The notes: generated from the sequence alone by a model not told the origin. A DNA stretch of 64,000 nucleotides from Rhizopus arrhizus (GCA_024220505.1 JAKZZE010000016.1:186001-250000), one strand, 5' to 3'; positions 10,887 to 22,035 are shown, numbered from the stretch's first letter. A program made the numbers and translations.

Positions 10887-12161
10887 TTACTGCATAGGAT
10901 TAGCAGCAGCAGAAGAGGAAAAGCCAAGGCCAGGAGAAGAAAAGGCCCAAGAGGGATAATCCTCATGGTCAAGGTTTGTGGGGAACTCCTTGTCGAAGTA
11001 GTCCACCACCCTTCTTGTTCTATTGATGGTGCCTTTTTTCGACAAGGAGTCTCTCCATGCTTTTTGAAGAGAAGCATGGAATTCGTCCACCTGTAGATTA
11101 ATTAAAGGTATATTAGAAAATAAATACTATAACAAAAATACTACTTACTGCTTTACTTCGAAAGAGTGGTCTTTTTACCACAAACACAGGACCATGTTCA
11201 TCCTCAGGGCCATCTTCTTCCTCTGAGGTCCAATCGGCTATCAGAAGCTTTTTTCCAAAAGGAAAACGAGCTTCAAATTCCTCTGGGGCTACATTGTAAG
11301 CATTTCGCCTCATGGCGAGCTTCTAATGTAAAGAAGTAATGTAAGTACTTCAAACACTATATATTTCAATTTTCCAATATTAATTACTTACTGCATGCAC
11401 ACGACTACGACGCGTTGATTCTTCTGACGTAGCCGTCAGCCCCTTACTTTCTCTCACCATGTAGTTGAATTTGTTTCTGACCATGCTGCGCAAGTCAGAA
11501 ACAGTAATGCCAGCAGAAAATGGCTCCTTCTTGGCAGCTGCTACAAGCAAATCTCTGACCTTTGCGTTTTGCTTGTAGCGCAAGACCTCCTTCAGGTCAA
11601 AGGTGATACCCCGAGGGACCAGATGCTCTCTGTAGTACTTCAATATGAAAGCCTATATTTCAAAAAGGGTAAAACAAAAATTTAGTTATTATTTTGCACA
11701 TGCTAATTTAGCTTTTAAATTCAAATTACACTGGTCAAGGCCCTATTCTCTTTGACCTCAGAAGGTTGCTGCTGTGGAGGCTGCTGTGGAGGCTGCTGTG
11801 GAGGCTGCTGTGGAGGCTGCTGCTGCTGCTGTTGCTGCCCTTGTTGTTGTTGTTGCAGCAATTGAGTTAGCTGCTCAATCTTCAGCTCCTGCCGACGTTG
11901 ATTCTCCTCCTGTCGGCGTTGAATCTGCTCCTGCTGCTGCATCTGAGCAAAGATGGCCTCAAGGGTTGGGCCATTTGCAGAAGAGCCAACTGGGCCTTGA
12001 AGGCGAGAAGGCTCAAAGCTGTCAAAAGACGCAACAGCAGTGGGGGCAGGAGAAGAGGACGGGAGAACGGTGGATGATGATCCAGTAATGCTTGAAGATA
12101 TTCTTGCCCTTTTAGGGGCATTACTGGGAACATTGATTGGGGTAGCGAGACGACGAGACAT
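10887..12161 (-). CDS. CACTA-1 accessory gene, four exons, unknown function
   Basis: Exons 12161-11730, 11652-11392, 11322-11149 and 11090-10887 join at codon boundaries (all introns phase 0, GT...AG) to give 356 aa. Exon 1 starts MSRRLATPINV, is Ser/Pro-rich and carries a Gln-rich heptad segment (IQRRQEENQRRQE) followed by a polyGln/PQQ tract. Exons 2-4 are charged and probably globular. I do not recognise the fold. Many CACTA elements carry a second gene for a terminus-binding protein (TnpA-like); by position this is a candidate, but that is inference. It is convergent with the transposase (stops 199 bp apart). The same four-exon structure is intact in CACTA-2. Confidence 0.8.
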
Positions 12162-12802
12162 TTTTTCAAGATAAATTATATAAAAAGGAAGAAAAAAAAA
12201 AACAAGAGTACAAAATAAACTAAAGATGAGCACAAAACAACCTGATACTTTTGTTTGTTCTACAAAAAAAGCGAAGAAAAAAAAGCCTTTGGAGTTAAAG
12301 ATATTACATTTAAATAAAAAAAAAAAAAAAGAAGAAGAAGAAGAGAAAGTTTAAACTGTTTATGAATAGCCTCTCTGAATGTTTCAATAGTTAAACAGTA
12401 TTAAAGAAGACTTATTTTTAATCGATAGTGGGTAACTGTAACACTGGTAAAATGAGGCTATAAAAAAAGTACTTTTTTTTTCCTTTTTTTTTTTTTCTTT
12501 TTTTTTTAAACAAAACATTCTTTCTAAAAGGTAAGTTCTTAATATTATATGTACTCTATTATTGTTCTGATGGTACTTGAACTTTAGTAAAATCGTATTA
12601 GTTGCTTTCTTGATGTTTCAAATGGTCTTTATAAAGTCTTTTTCCCAGGATTATAGTTGCTTCTTCTTTTGCTTGTTAGTATAAGCTTGGCTGCTGTCTT
12701 TTTTTCTTTTTCTTTTTTTTTCTCATGGTCCACCTAAAGCAAGGTGCTATTACTTTTACTATATACTTGATAACTAATAATTATTATAGAGGAGTACTGC
12801 TT

Positions 12803-12850
<48 letters not shown>

Positions 12851-13903
12851 GTTGGTAAAGCTTAGCAAGGTTTTTCTCTTAGCCCATCTAAAGAAAGGTA
12901 CTATCACTTTTATTATATATACTCAATAGCTAATAATTATTATAGATGTCTGCTGCTTTTTTTACTTGTGAGTATACGCTTAGCTAGTTTTCTTCCCATG
13001 GTCTATCTAAAGAAAGGTACTATTACTTTTACTACATATACACGATAGCTAATAATTGTTATAGATGAATGCTGCTCTGCTTTGGCCTCTTTCTGTTTCT
13101 TTCCTAATTTTCGCTTTGGTTCTTAAGTACTGATGTCTTTTCTTTTGCTTTGAGTGCCCAAGTCCTTGAATTCTTGAATCCTTGTGTCTCTGAATCCTTG
13201 AGCTTGGCTTTTTTTTTTTTTTTTTTTTTTTTCTTTTGAGAACTTTTTGAGTTCCACGAGACTAGTTGATGTATTTTTAGATTAGATGCTGCTATTCTGG
13301 TGACATTAGGTAAGTCAAGTACACTTTTAAAACGCTACAAGCAAAGAAATACTATGTATTGTTATTATTATTTTATTTAAATAAAAAAAAAAGCTATTTT
13401 TTATAAACAAAATCCCTATTTTTTTGTATATATAAAGCAATATTTATTGCAATATGAATGGTCAATAAAGAAGTATATAAAGCAATATAAGTGGTTCATA
13501 AAGAAGTATATAAGGCAATATGAGTGGTTCATAAAGAAGTATATAAGGCAATATGAGTGGTCAATAAAGAAGTATATAAGGCAATAGGAGTGTTCGATGA
13601 AGAAGTATATAAGGCAATATGAGCGGTCGATAAAAGAACAAAAAGACATATAAAGTAATGTTTTAAAACGTATCATTCGTTGCCCAAACGTTGACTAGTA
13701 TTAATTGAAACGTAAAAAATGGTTTGGTAAAAGAACACTAAACGACCTCCTCTTGCTTGCGTAAAAGTTATTTAACGATTACTGCTCTGCCTCGAAAATC
13801 GTTTAAAAGAGCAATAAAATTCCGTGGAGTTGCGTTAAACTTCGCGTTGTTGCGCTCATTTATGCTAAAAAACTACGTTTAATATCTCCAATTATTTGCA
13901 GTG
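12162..13903. repeat. CACTA-1 right subterminal repeats
   Basis: Two repeat sets lie here. Three related blocks of about 115-160 bp share GGTACTATYACTTTTAYTA-like and GCTAATAATTRTTATAGA-like segments (about 12724-13080). Nearer the end, about six copies of a 39-bp unit containing GAAGTATATAAGGCAATATG lie at about 13440-13655. An apparent minus-strand reading frame there is only the translated repeat. The inverted counterpart is the left end of CACTA-2 (about 25700-25930). Subterminal repeats in CACTA elements normally bind transposition proteins. Confidence 0.75.
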
Positions 13904-13906
13904 AGC

Positions 13907-14127
13907 GATAAATATCATGATAGTCATACTCAAGAACCAAAAAAGAAGAGACAAGAATCAAAAAACACTCGCAGAGCACACAAGAGCGAAAAAAAGGAAA
14001 GAGAAAAGGCCAATGGAGACGCTAACTACTGAGCAACTCGTCAACACCATGGTCTCCTCCGCATCGTGCACTAAAATGGTTTGGCAGTGGGAGGTAGAAG
14101 CCAGAGGGTGGATCGGAGCGCTTGTCA
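13907..14127 (-). other. LINE-2 3' untranslated region (main part)
   Basis: Follows the ORF2 stop on the minus strand. It contains the hairpin GATAAATATC at 13907-13916, shared with LINE-3 and related to hairpins in the SINEs. The last about 43 nt of the LINE lie beyond CACTA-1 at 6509-6551. Confidence 0.75.
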
Positions 14128-16421
14128 TTAGGGAGTGGTAGCAGCAGAGGACTTGTCAATCCAGACTTGACCTGGAACAGAAGACGAGTTGTACTCGATG
14201 TCAGGATGACAGATCTTGTCAAAGTGACAGAGGATCTGACAAAGAGCGGACCAGAATGGCGGACACCGAGCAGAAGCAGAGACAGGAAGCAAGTTCAAGA
14301 CATAGTCTATGTGGTGACCCACATAGTCAGGCGGCGGAACAGGCAAGCAGCACCAAAGAGCAGAAGGAACCAAGGTACAGACCATAAGGTGCGAGCGAGA
14401 AGTATCGCCAAGACCACAGGAACAGGGAGCAGGCTTGCCTGGGATCCAACCCATGCGCCATCTGATGAGACGAGACCGGTCAGCACGGGAGGCAGGCAAG
14501 TACAGGATGGGATCCACCCGAAGAACAGGACGACAAGCGCGGATCAGAACCTGGGGGGTGGACTGTAAGAAGCTATGGAACTGGTCTTGACGATACCTTC
14601 GCAACCAAGAGGCAAGACGAGAGGACGAAAGAGGAGCATCCGAAGGGTAGTCGAGCACGATTTTCCGCTTACGGAGCTGTGTCAGCAATGACGGCGATAC
14701 AGACGAAGACAGCAGAGACAGGAGACAGTCGTCAGGAAGACCTTGGAAACGCAGACAAAACTTCAGAACCAAGGTATCAGCTCTAAAAGTCATTGATGGC
14801 AGATTTGTTATGTGACGGAGGACTACAGTCGAGGCAGTTCGGTGACCACCGACAAGCATTCGTAGACACCGGTCTTGAGCGCGGTTAAGCTCTTCACCGT
14901 CCTTTCTTGTAAGTCGAGCAATAGCAAGGCCATACTCGAGCTTAGGACGGATGAAGGCAGCAAAGAGACGAGAAGAGAGAAGCAGAGTAAAGCCTTGACG
15001 GTTAAGACCCATAGAGTGAAGTTGAGCCATAGCCGCCAAGGTACTTGAAGAGCGATGCTTTATCATGGCAGACACCGAGATACCTTTGCCATCGAAAGGG
15101 ACACCAAGATATGTAAACTCTTCAGTAGTAGGAAGGTCTTGACCGTACAACGACATCTGAACAAAGCGACTAGAACCTGGAGAAGGTGCATTCAGAACAG
15201 CACACTTTGGTGGACTCCACTTGTAACCAAGAGTCAAGGAGTGGATCTGCGCTAGGTCCAGCATATGCCGAACTTCGCTAGCAGACCCAACCAGCGCCAC
15301 ATCATCCGCATACAACAGACTGTTGATGGGTGTGGGCGTAGGAGACGAGGAAGACAAAGCAGCAGTACCAACCAAAGGACCAAAGGGGAGGCCATCGGGA
15401 ACCAGAGCACCAGGACCAGGAGGACCAGAAGGAGACACCGATAGCACCGAGGTGGTTGTTGCAGAAGCAGCAGAACGAAGCAGAGCTGGCAATGTGTTGA
15501 CATAGATCGAGTACAGGTGAGGACTCAAGACAGAGCCCTGAAGGACACCTGTACTCGGCACAAACGGATCAGAGACATTGTTCTGCAACAACACAGACAC
15601 CGAGACATCATCAAACATGTTGGCCAACAAGGACACCAAGGACAGAGGAGCAGAAGAGGCGAGCATCGATTGCCATATGATACGACGATCGACTGTATCA
15701 TAGGCTGACTTGATGTCCAGGAAAGCGACCACAGGATAATGATTGTGTCGGCGTCGGTAAGAGTGCATCAGATCATGAAGACAGAGAGCTTGATCCAATG
15801 CACTACGCTGGTGACGGAAACCACCTTGAACTACATCGAGCGGAGGAGAGACATCTTCAACAAAGGGAAAGAGACACATCTCAAAGAGCTTGCGGACGAT
15901 GGAGGTCAAGGAGATTGGACGATAGTTCCCTGGCGAGGTAGGATCACCCTTTTTGTGAATGGGGACCACCTGTGCTTGACGCCAGAGAGAAGGGGTATAT
16001 GACCACTGGTAGCAGATACTGAAAAGCAAAGAGAGCAGTGGGGCCAGAACAGACTTGATGGGGAGGAGCATCTCCGTACGCAAGTGGTCAGGACCAGGAG
16101 CCTTACGCAGAGGGAGACGTCGCATCAGTGAACCCACACTGTCAGTAGAGAACGAGGGCATACCAGGGTCTTGACTATCGAGGTCAAAAGGCACCATACC
16201 AGAGACAGAGGGCAGAGGGTCAGGACGCCTTGACGGAAGACCGTCACCAGAGTAGACCGAGGCAAGGTGTTGACGCATCGCGTTCGCACCTGCAGCAGGG
16301 CCGTCAGGATGAGTAAACCCAACCTGTTGACGTCGTCGGTTCCGAATCACCTTCACCTTCGACATCGCACGAGCAAGTTCGCCACGGGCCAGAGAGTCAC
16401 AGAAAGCACGCCAAGAGAGAC
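14128..16421 (-). pseudogene. LINE-2 ORF2 C-terminal part: reverse transcriptase and Cys/His motif
   Basis: It continues the ORF2 frame from 22496 after removing gypsy B and one copy of GAGAC (423 + 763 codons, in frame). It carries RT motifs (NYRPISLTS, FLDIKSAYDTVD, GVLQGSVLSP, LLYADDVALVG) and the C-terminal CSCG-x7-H-x4-C pattern. No stop or frameshift other than the insertion is evident, so this copy was probably intact when gypsy B landed. Confidence 0.9.
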
Positions 16422-16881
16422 TGTTGTAAACATAGTTATTTTCTATATGATATCAGTTGTATTAAAATAAATAACGATACACAAAAGATTAAACTATGAT
16501 TGAACAATTCCACACTTTTCCAAATTTAGAACAATAAGATCAATATCTGTCATCCTAGAGAGTCTAATCAATTGTCAACCCCAAAAGTAATTAGATCAAA
16601 GTTAATTGACTGGTTATTATTTCTATTGTTCAATTTCAGATGCATATATTAGAACATCGACAAGCTTTAGCTTAATCATTGGTTCTTCAGCACGACATCG
16701 TGACCGAGTCCATATCTTTTATATCTACGCTCACAAAGAATATAAATAGATGCCAACTTTTTATCCATAAAGCGAGGCCTTTTCGCAATATAAAGAAATC
16801 TGCAATAAAGAAGGATTTTAATTTTATATTGCTGCTATTGTTTTTTTGTTTAATTTTTTATTTAATCTTGCGATTAAAACA
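16422..16881 (+). repeat. Gypsy B 5' LTR (460 bp)
   Basis: Starts TGTTGTAAACATAG and ends TTAAAACA. A possible primer site starting TGGTTCCTACCCTGG lies about 20 bp inside the LTR end; its assignment is weak. Confidence 0.92.
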
Positions 16882-16928
16882 TTTTTTAAAATTAATCATC
16901 CTTCTGGTTCCTACCCTGGTAAACTGCT

Positions 16929-18311
16929 ATGGAAAGCCCTAAACAAGAAGATCGACCCATGGAGCATGATCCATCCGATATGGAGATCGAACAAGCAAGT
17001 CAAGACCCCTCTCTTACTGAAGATGGCTCTGAAGTAACCCCAAAAATAAATGCCAATGCGCATGAAATTACCTCTGATCATGATGACATTGATGCTGAAG
17101 TTTCAAAACTCATAAGGTATAAAAAGGAAGAATCTGCTCGGTTATATCAAAAACATATAATGGCTGGTGAAGAAGAACAAGCAGACTTGGCGTTTAAAAA
17201 GATGAGAAAATATGGTGCACAGTTGCTTGCTCTCTCTGGTAAATTTGTTTCTCCTGTAATCACTCCTGTCAAGAAGGAAATTGGTTTGCGTTTGACCCAA
17301 AATGATATACCCAAGTTTCAACTCTCCTCTTGGCCTGATGTCCCATTTCCTGGTGAGAAATGTTATGAATCTGTCGAACACTTTTTGCGGTCCTTTGAAA
17401 AGGTTATCTATTCTGCTGCCTTGGACATTCAAGAGGTTTGGCGCCGGTATCTCCCTGTTTCTTTGGCCTTCGACCATGATGATTGGATCGAGAAAGAGCT
17501 CAAAAGATGTGATACATGGAATACAGCTAGAATTGTATTTACAAACAAATTCTTGACTGATAATGCTAGAACAGATGCTATGCATCGTTTATTCACAATG
17601 ACCATGAATAAAAATGAATCTGTCTCCTCGTATATGACCCGATTTTTAAGCACTTGTATTGAGGCTGGGGCAAATAAAAATGATCCTATGGTAGCTGCTA
17701 GATTTAAAGCATCATTCTCTGAACCTGTTCTTGAGAAGTGTAAGACAGCTTTTGTTTTAAAAGAAAATAAGAACATACCATGGACTGTAGAGAGAGCTGC
17801 TGAAATAGCAAGAAATTTGCTAGGAGATGACCCGAGAACATATTCAGGAGCATCCTATGCCAATGTCGCCAGTGGTAGTAAAAGAATCCACACAAATGCT
17901 GGTCCTTTCAGTGTTCAAAAAAGAAACAAAGGTCATGGTTCGTCTGGTGCTTTCTTTTGTTCAAGACATGGTGGTACAGCTGCAAATCACAATGAAGATG
18001 ATTGCTATAGTAAAACAAAAAAGAAAAATGATGCTGCGTCGACCATAAACAACAAATATTATGGCAATAAAAATTTTCCTCATAAGGCAAGCACAAGTAA
18101 ACCCTGTCGCTATTGCGGTAGAAGTTGGTCTCATGGCCATCATTGTCAAGAATATGCAGACTATAAAAGAAAACTTCATGTCGATCCAAAAAATCCAAGA
18201 GATTCGGACAAGTCAATTTATGCCATTGTTCGTACTGCAAATGAAGAAAATGATCATGATCATGATATGACAGAAGCTGAAAATCACTCATATGACTGTA
18301 AGGCATTATGA
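16929..18311 (+). CDS. Gypsy B gag
   Basis: Predicted 460 aa: an acidic N-terminus, a central capsid-like helical region (about residues 120-300) and a Cys/His-rich C-terminus with CRYCGRSWSHGHHC. It would form the particle shell and package the RNA. It ends with a single TGA (18309-18311). The frame continues open in the same phase into the protease, so gag and pol are separated only by this stop codon. Confidence 0.88.
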   Translation: MESPKQEDRPMEHDPSDMEIEQASQDPSLTEDGSEVTPKINANAHEITSDHDDIDAEVSKLIRYKKEESARLYQKHIMAGEEEQADLAFKKMRKYGAQLLALSGKFVSPVITPVKKEIGLRLTQNDIPKFQLSSWPDVPFPGEKCYESVEHFLRSFEKVIYSAALDIQEVWRRYLPVSLAFDHDDWIEKELKRCDTWNTARIVFTNKFLTDNARTDAMHRLFTMTMNKNESVSSYMTRFLSTCIEAGANKNDPMVAARFKASFSEPVLEKCKTAFVLKENKNIPWTVERAAEIARNLLGDDPRTYSGASYANVASGSKRIHTNAGPFSVQKRNKGHGSSGAFFCSRHGGTAANHNEDDCYSKTKKKNDAASTINNKYYGNKNFPHKASTSKPCRYCGRSWSHGHHCQEYADYKRKLHVDPKNPRDSDKSIYAIVRTANEENDHDHDMTEAENHSYDCKAL

Positions 18312-20330
18312 AATAAAAAAACTGAAGATGAAGATACTAATCCATTTAAACTTTTGACTCCTATATTAATAGAGGGCAAGAAATTAATTGGAAAGATTGA
18401 CACTGGCAGTGATATCACTTGTATATCAAAAATTTGTTTAAATAATAAATTGAATATTGACAAAGTGAATTCTGTAAATGGTTCTTTAAATTTTTTGTCT
18501 TCAGATAATAATTGTAAACGAATTGGACAAACTGATCCTCTCACTTTAACATATATGAATAACATCTCTTTTAAACATTCTTTTGAAGTTGTAAATTTTA
18601 ATGAGACAATGACACAAGAATTTGATGTCTTGCTTGGAACTGATGTTCTCGGAAAAATGAATATCGGTCTCACTGGAGTAGCATACAAGTACCCAGGTAA
18701 TGAAGATGATTATTCGAATAGATTAAAAGAAGACGCACAATTTCTTAATATGAATTTTGACGCTAATAATGAGATTGAACCTAACAACTCGCCCTATGGT
18801 ACCGAAGATCAACAAAAGCAATTCATGGCTTATATCCAGAGTGCAATTGATGACAATCAAAATATTCCTGCTGGATCTTTCTGCACAGTACCAGAATCTG
18901 TAGTAGAATTACCAATGGAAAAGGGAGCAAAGTCCTTTAAGAGACAATATCCAATTGCTCACCGACAAATGCCTGAATTAGAAGAGCAAATAAATGAATG
19001 GATAAAAGCAGGTATCATCAAAGAGAACCGCGCTAACACATCATTTAATAGTCCTTTATTAATGGTACCAAAGAAAGATGAGAACAATGAGATAACGAGC
19101 CACAGAGTATGTTTAGATGTTCGTGGTATCAACAAACTAATCCCTGATGTCGTATATCCTGTTCCAAAAATAAGAAGCATATTTGATAACTTAGCTGGTG
19201 GTGAAGTATTCACTAAGATTGACTTGAAGAATGCATACAATAGTTTCCTTGTAGCCCCTAAAGATCAACACAAACTCTCCTTCCAATTTAAGAATCGAAC
19301 ATATACCTTCCAAGGATGTTGTTTCGGTCTAAAAACAGTTACTGCAATATTCTGTAAAGTGATGAAAATACTCTTTGCAGATATGGATTTTATCGAGACC
19401 TATGTTGATGACTGTGTAATTAAAGGAACAGCTGAAAACCATGCTTCGAATGTAAAAAAGGTGATTGAACGATTAACTTCCGTCAACCTAAAAATCAATG
19501 TAAAGAAATGCAGTTGGTATCAACGATCAATCTATCTTTTAGGATTTGTAGTTGAGAGTGGTGGTATCATCAAAGTAGATCCACGCCGCTTAACAAACAT
19601 CGATAGTTGGCCTATACCACGCAATAAAAAAGAAGTAATGCGATTAATGGGCATTGTATCATATATGAGAGACTTTATACCTTTAATCTCTCGTGTAGCT
19701 GCACCTATCGACAGACTTCGTAATGATCCTGATGTAGAGAACAACTGGACACAAGAACATACTGATGCATTCATTGCTTTAAAAGAGATTCTGAAATCAA
19801 AGACACTGTTGCACACTCCAGACTTATCCAAAAAATTCTATGTGGCTACTGATGCCTCACAATATGGTGTTGGTACAGTATTGACCCAAAGAGATGAGCT
19901 GAATAGAACTTTACATATTGCATTTGCATCTAAATCTTTGTCACCCTCTCAACGTAAGTGGAATACAACTAAACGTGAACTGTACGCGGTAGTGTTTGCA
20001 CTAGAAAAATATCGTGAGTTTTTATGGGGAAATAAATTTGAATTACGTACTGACCACAAGGCTTTAATGTATTTACATACCCAAGAACAAGCAAACCCTA
20101 TGATGATAGGCTGGTTAGAAACTTTATTAGATTTCAACTTTGATGTGATTCACATACAAGGAATTCTCAATCAATTACCAGATTTACTTTCTAGACTGTA
20201 TGAACCTTGCTTGAATAATGAGTTCATGCTGGGTGGGGGTGATGCTGCGCAAAAAGAAAATAAAAAGAAAAAAAGGAAAATAAAAATAAAAATAAAAATG
20301 AAAATAAAAATAAAAATAGAAATAAAATAA
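18312..20330 (+). CDS. Gypsy B pol part 1: protease, reverse transcriptase, RNase H
   Basis: Same frame as gag, directly after its TGA; there is no nearby ATG at its start, so expression would need readthrough of the stop. Motifs in order: protease KIDTGSD; RT with CLDVRGINKL, KIDLKNAYN and YVDD; RNase H with YVATDASQYG, KRELYAVVFALEK and TDHKAL. The RT motif usually containing PFGL reads CCFGL here, an unusual substitution. The frame ends in an A/T-rich microsatellite (about 20256-20330), with the integrase in another frame beyond it. Confidence 0.88.
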   Translation, partial: NKKTEDEDTNPFKLLTPILIEGKKLIGKIDTGSDITCISKICLNNKLNIDKVNSVNGSLNFLSSDNNCKRIGQTDPLTLTYMNNISFKHSFEVVNFNETMTQEFDVLLGTDVLGKMNIGLTGVAYKYPGNEDDYSNRLKEDAQFLNMNFDANNEIEPNNSPYGTEDQQKQFMAYIQSAIDDNQNIPAGSFCTVPESVVELPMEKGAKSFKRQYPIAHRQMPELEEQINEWIKAGIIKENRANTSFNSPLLMVPKKDENNEITSHRVCLDVRGINKLIPDVVYPVPKIRSIFDNLAGGEVFTKIDLKNAYNSFLVAPKDQHKLSFQFKNRTYTFQGCCFGLKTVTAIFCKVMKILFADMDFIETYVDDCVIKGTAENHASNVKKVIERLTSVNLKINVKKCSWYQRSIYLLGFVVESGGIIKVDPRRLTNIDSWPIPRNKKEVMRLMGIVSYMRDFIPLISRVAAPIDRLRNDPDVENNWTQEHTDAFIALKEILKSKTLLHTPDLSKKFYVATDASQYGVGTVLTQRDELNRTLHIAFASKSLSPSQRKWNTTKRELYAVVFALEKYREFLWGNKFELRTDHKALMYLHTQEQANPMMIGWLETLLDFNFDVIHIQGILNQLPDLLSRLYEPCLNNEFMLGGGDAAQKENKKKKRKIKIKIKMKIKIKIEIK

Positions 20331-20371
20331 AAGTTAAAAGACAGACAAACTCTACAGCAAAGAGACACAAC

Positions 20372-21709
20372 TTGATCTATAGTCAGGACAAGAAACTAAA
20401 TGTGCTAGCTGTAAAAATAAAAAATAAAAAGTTTGCTAATAATCCCACAACTGACTATATGACTCCTCCACCTGAGAAGAGAGCACGTCTACTTGAAGAT
20501 GCTCATACCTTCGGACACTTCGGTAGTACGAGTATTGTGGAGCAGTTACATTCCCAAGGACTTCATTGGAATAATATTTATAAAGATGCTACTGAGACAA
20601 TCAAATCATGTATTGAATGCCAGAGACACAATGTAAGCAAGAAAGGTTATCATCCTTTAAAAAACATTCTTGCATATCTACCATTTGACCATATTGGAAT
20701 TGATCTTTTAGGACCTTTACCTGTCACGGCAAATGAAAATGTCTATGTCCTTGTGATGATAGATGTATGTACCAGGTACATCATACTGCGTCCATTAAAA
20801 AATAAACAAAGTGACACTGTAGCAAAAGAATTAATAAAAATCTTTGGTGACTATGGCATACCTAAAATTATTCAAAGTGATAACGGCAGAGAGTTTAAAA
20901 ATAGCCTCATGCACTCATTATCCAAGCACCTAGGAATAGATCGCAGATACAGTACAGCCTTTCACAGTCGAGGTAATGGCGTGAGCGAGAGCGCTGTAAA
21001 GACGACATTAAACACTATAAGAAAAATGGTTAATTCTAACAGCAATGATTGGGACGATGTATTGCCAATTGTCCAACTAGCGTCGAATTATAAAATAAGA
21101 CACCGTTCAAAGAGTGTTCCATTTTCCTTGATGTTTGCTCGAAGACTTAATAGCTTTGAGGATTACAGTGATCAGAGTATAGCTGATAAGATTCCTAATA
21201 GACCTGTTACAGAACAAGAGCTAATTGAGAGAACTGATCGCATGTACCAGATAGTGTTTCCTGCCATTCGTGAAAGAACACAGAAGATCATAGAGGAAGC
21301 AAACAAGAGGTTCAATGACAAAAATATGATCATAGATCTTCCGAAGGATACTGCAGTTATGGTTAGATTACCAGGACGGACTAGTAAGTTGTCACCTCTT
21401 TATGAAGGGCCTTACATTGTCGTTCGAAAAACTCAAGGTGGTTCCTATGTCTTAAAAGATGAGCAAAATGAACTGTTACATCGTGAATATGTCCCATCAG
21501 AACTTAAAATAGTCTCTATTGACGAAACAGCTATAGAAGATGAATACTATGATGTTGAGGATATTAGAGATCACAGAGGCGGTCCAGGACAAAGAGAGTA
21601 CCTTGTAAAATGGGCTGGTTATGGTGAAGAGAGAATACGTGGGAAAAAGCATCATCCTTCTCCAGCACAGTACCCATTGATAAATATTGGCTTAAGAGAA
21701 AAAAGTTGA
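20372..21709 (+). CDS. Gypsy B pol part 2: integrase with broken chromodomain
   Basis: Open in a different frame from part 1; the frame is already open across the A-rich repeat upstream, so the listed start is arbitrary. It has the H-x-C zinc finger (HTFGHFG ... CIECQ), then the DDE core with GIDLLGPL, IIQSDNGREF and the Glu in VSESAVKTT. The end reads YLVKWAGYGEE, a chromodomain core, after which the frame is lost. A 2-nt AG excess in the GAAGAGAG stretch (about 21627-21633) would explain it. The chromodomain continues in another frame to the stop at 21883-21885 (NTWEKASSF onwards). Chromodomain integrases usually steer insertion to marked chromatin. Confidence 0.85.
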   Translation: MIYSQDKKLNVLAVKIKNKKFANNPTTDYMTPPPEKRARLLEDAHTFGHFGSTSIVEQLHSQGLHWNNIYKDATETIKSCIECQRHNVSKKGYHPLKNILAYLPFDHIGIDLLGPLPVTANENVYVLVMIDVCTRYIILRPLKNKQSDTVAKELIKIFGDYGIPKIIQSDNGREFKNSLMHSLSKHLGIDRRYSTAFHSRGNGVSESAVKTTLNTIRKMVNSNSNDWDDVLPIVQLASNYKIRHRSKSVPFSLMFARRLNSFEDYSDQSIADKIPNRPVTEQELIERTDRMYQIVFPAIRERTQKIIEEANKRFNDKNMIIDLPKDTAVMVRLPGRTSKLSPLYEGPYIVVRKTQGGSYVLKDEQNELLHREYVPSELKIVSIDETAIEDEYYDVEDIRDHRGGPGQREYLVKWAGYGEERIRGKKHHPSPAQYPLINIGLREKS

Positions 21710-22023
21710 AGGAATTAGAGCAAGCAAGAAAGCAAAAGATGATAGCTAACGAAATAGACTACACTAAAAAGACTTCTGCTAGACCTAATGTGACTGAAGA
21801 AAACAAGAATTATAAAAGAAAGGACATGGTACAAGATAGCACAGTCCTTAGAAAAAGTAAAAGAATAAGAAACAATAGAAACTAAAAAAAAAAAAAAAAA
21901 AGTTCATGTAGCAGAGCGGCCGCTGACTTCATAAACTTGCTGAGCATCAAGATACATAAATTAACCAATAAGAAAATAAAATTTAGTATCTGCATGAATG
22001 CCGACCTGACTATTGTCAAGTCT

Positions 22024-22035
22024 GGGGGAGGATAA
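22024..22035 (+). promoter_or_regulatory. Gypsy B polypurine tract
   Basis: GGGGGAGGATAA lies directly before the 3' LTR, the expected site for plus-strand priming. Confidence 0.75.

Larger units (their letters stand above)
6555..13903 (+). mobile_element. CACTA-1: complete CACTA-type DNA transposon, 7349 bp
   Basis: The termini are CACTGCAAATAATTGG and its inverse, flanked by a 3-bp duplication AGC (6552-6554 and 13904-13906). The CACTG terminus plus 3-bp duplication is the CACTA (EnSpm/CMC) hallmark. LINE-3 preserves the empty site (about 30045-30055), showing that the insertion lies in the LINE-2 3' UTR. It encodes a tnp2-type transposase (plus strand) and a four-exon accessory gene (minus strand) that converge. 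Both ends carry long AT-rich subterminal regions. Confidence 0.93.

Noticed and set aside
10429..10959. Plus-strand frame of 176 codons overlapping the CACTA-1 transposase end
   Set aside because: Out of frame with the transposase, low-complexity Lys/Ile-rich, and runs through a poly(A) tract.
13440..13655. CRISPR-like array
   Set aside because: The 39-bp units are contiguous tandem repeats without unique spacers, in a eukaryotic transposon end.
13416..13676. Minus-strand reading frame of 86 codons with HSYCLIYFF repeats
   Set aside because: It is only the translation of the 39-bp subterminal repeats of CACTA-1.
14122..16470. Plus-strand reading frames within the LINE ORF2 regions (also at 22801-23563 and 30955-33696)
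   Set aside because: Antisense shadows of ORF2; they recur in all LINE copies only because ORF2 does.
21916..21923. NotI site (GCGGCCGC), possible vector contamination
   Set aside because: It lies between the gypsy B coding end and its polypurine tract with no vector sequence around it.
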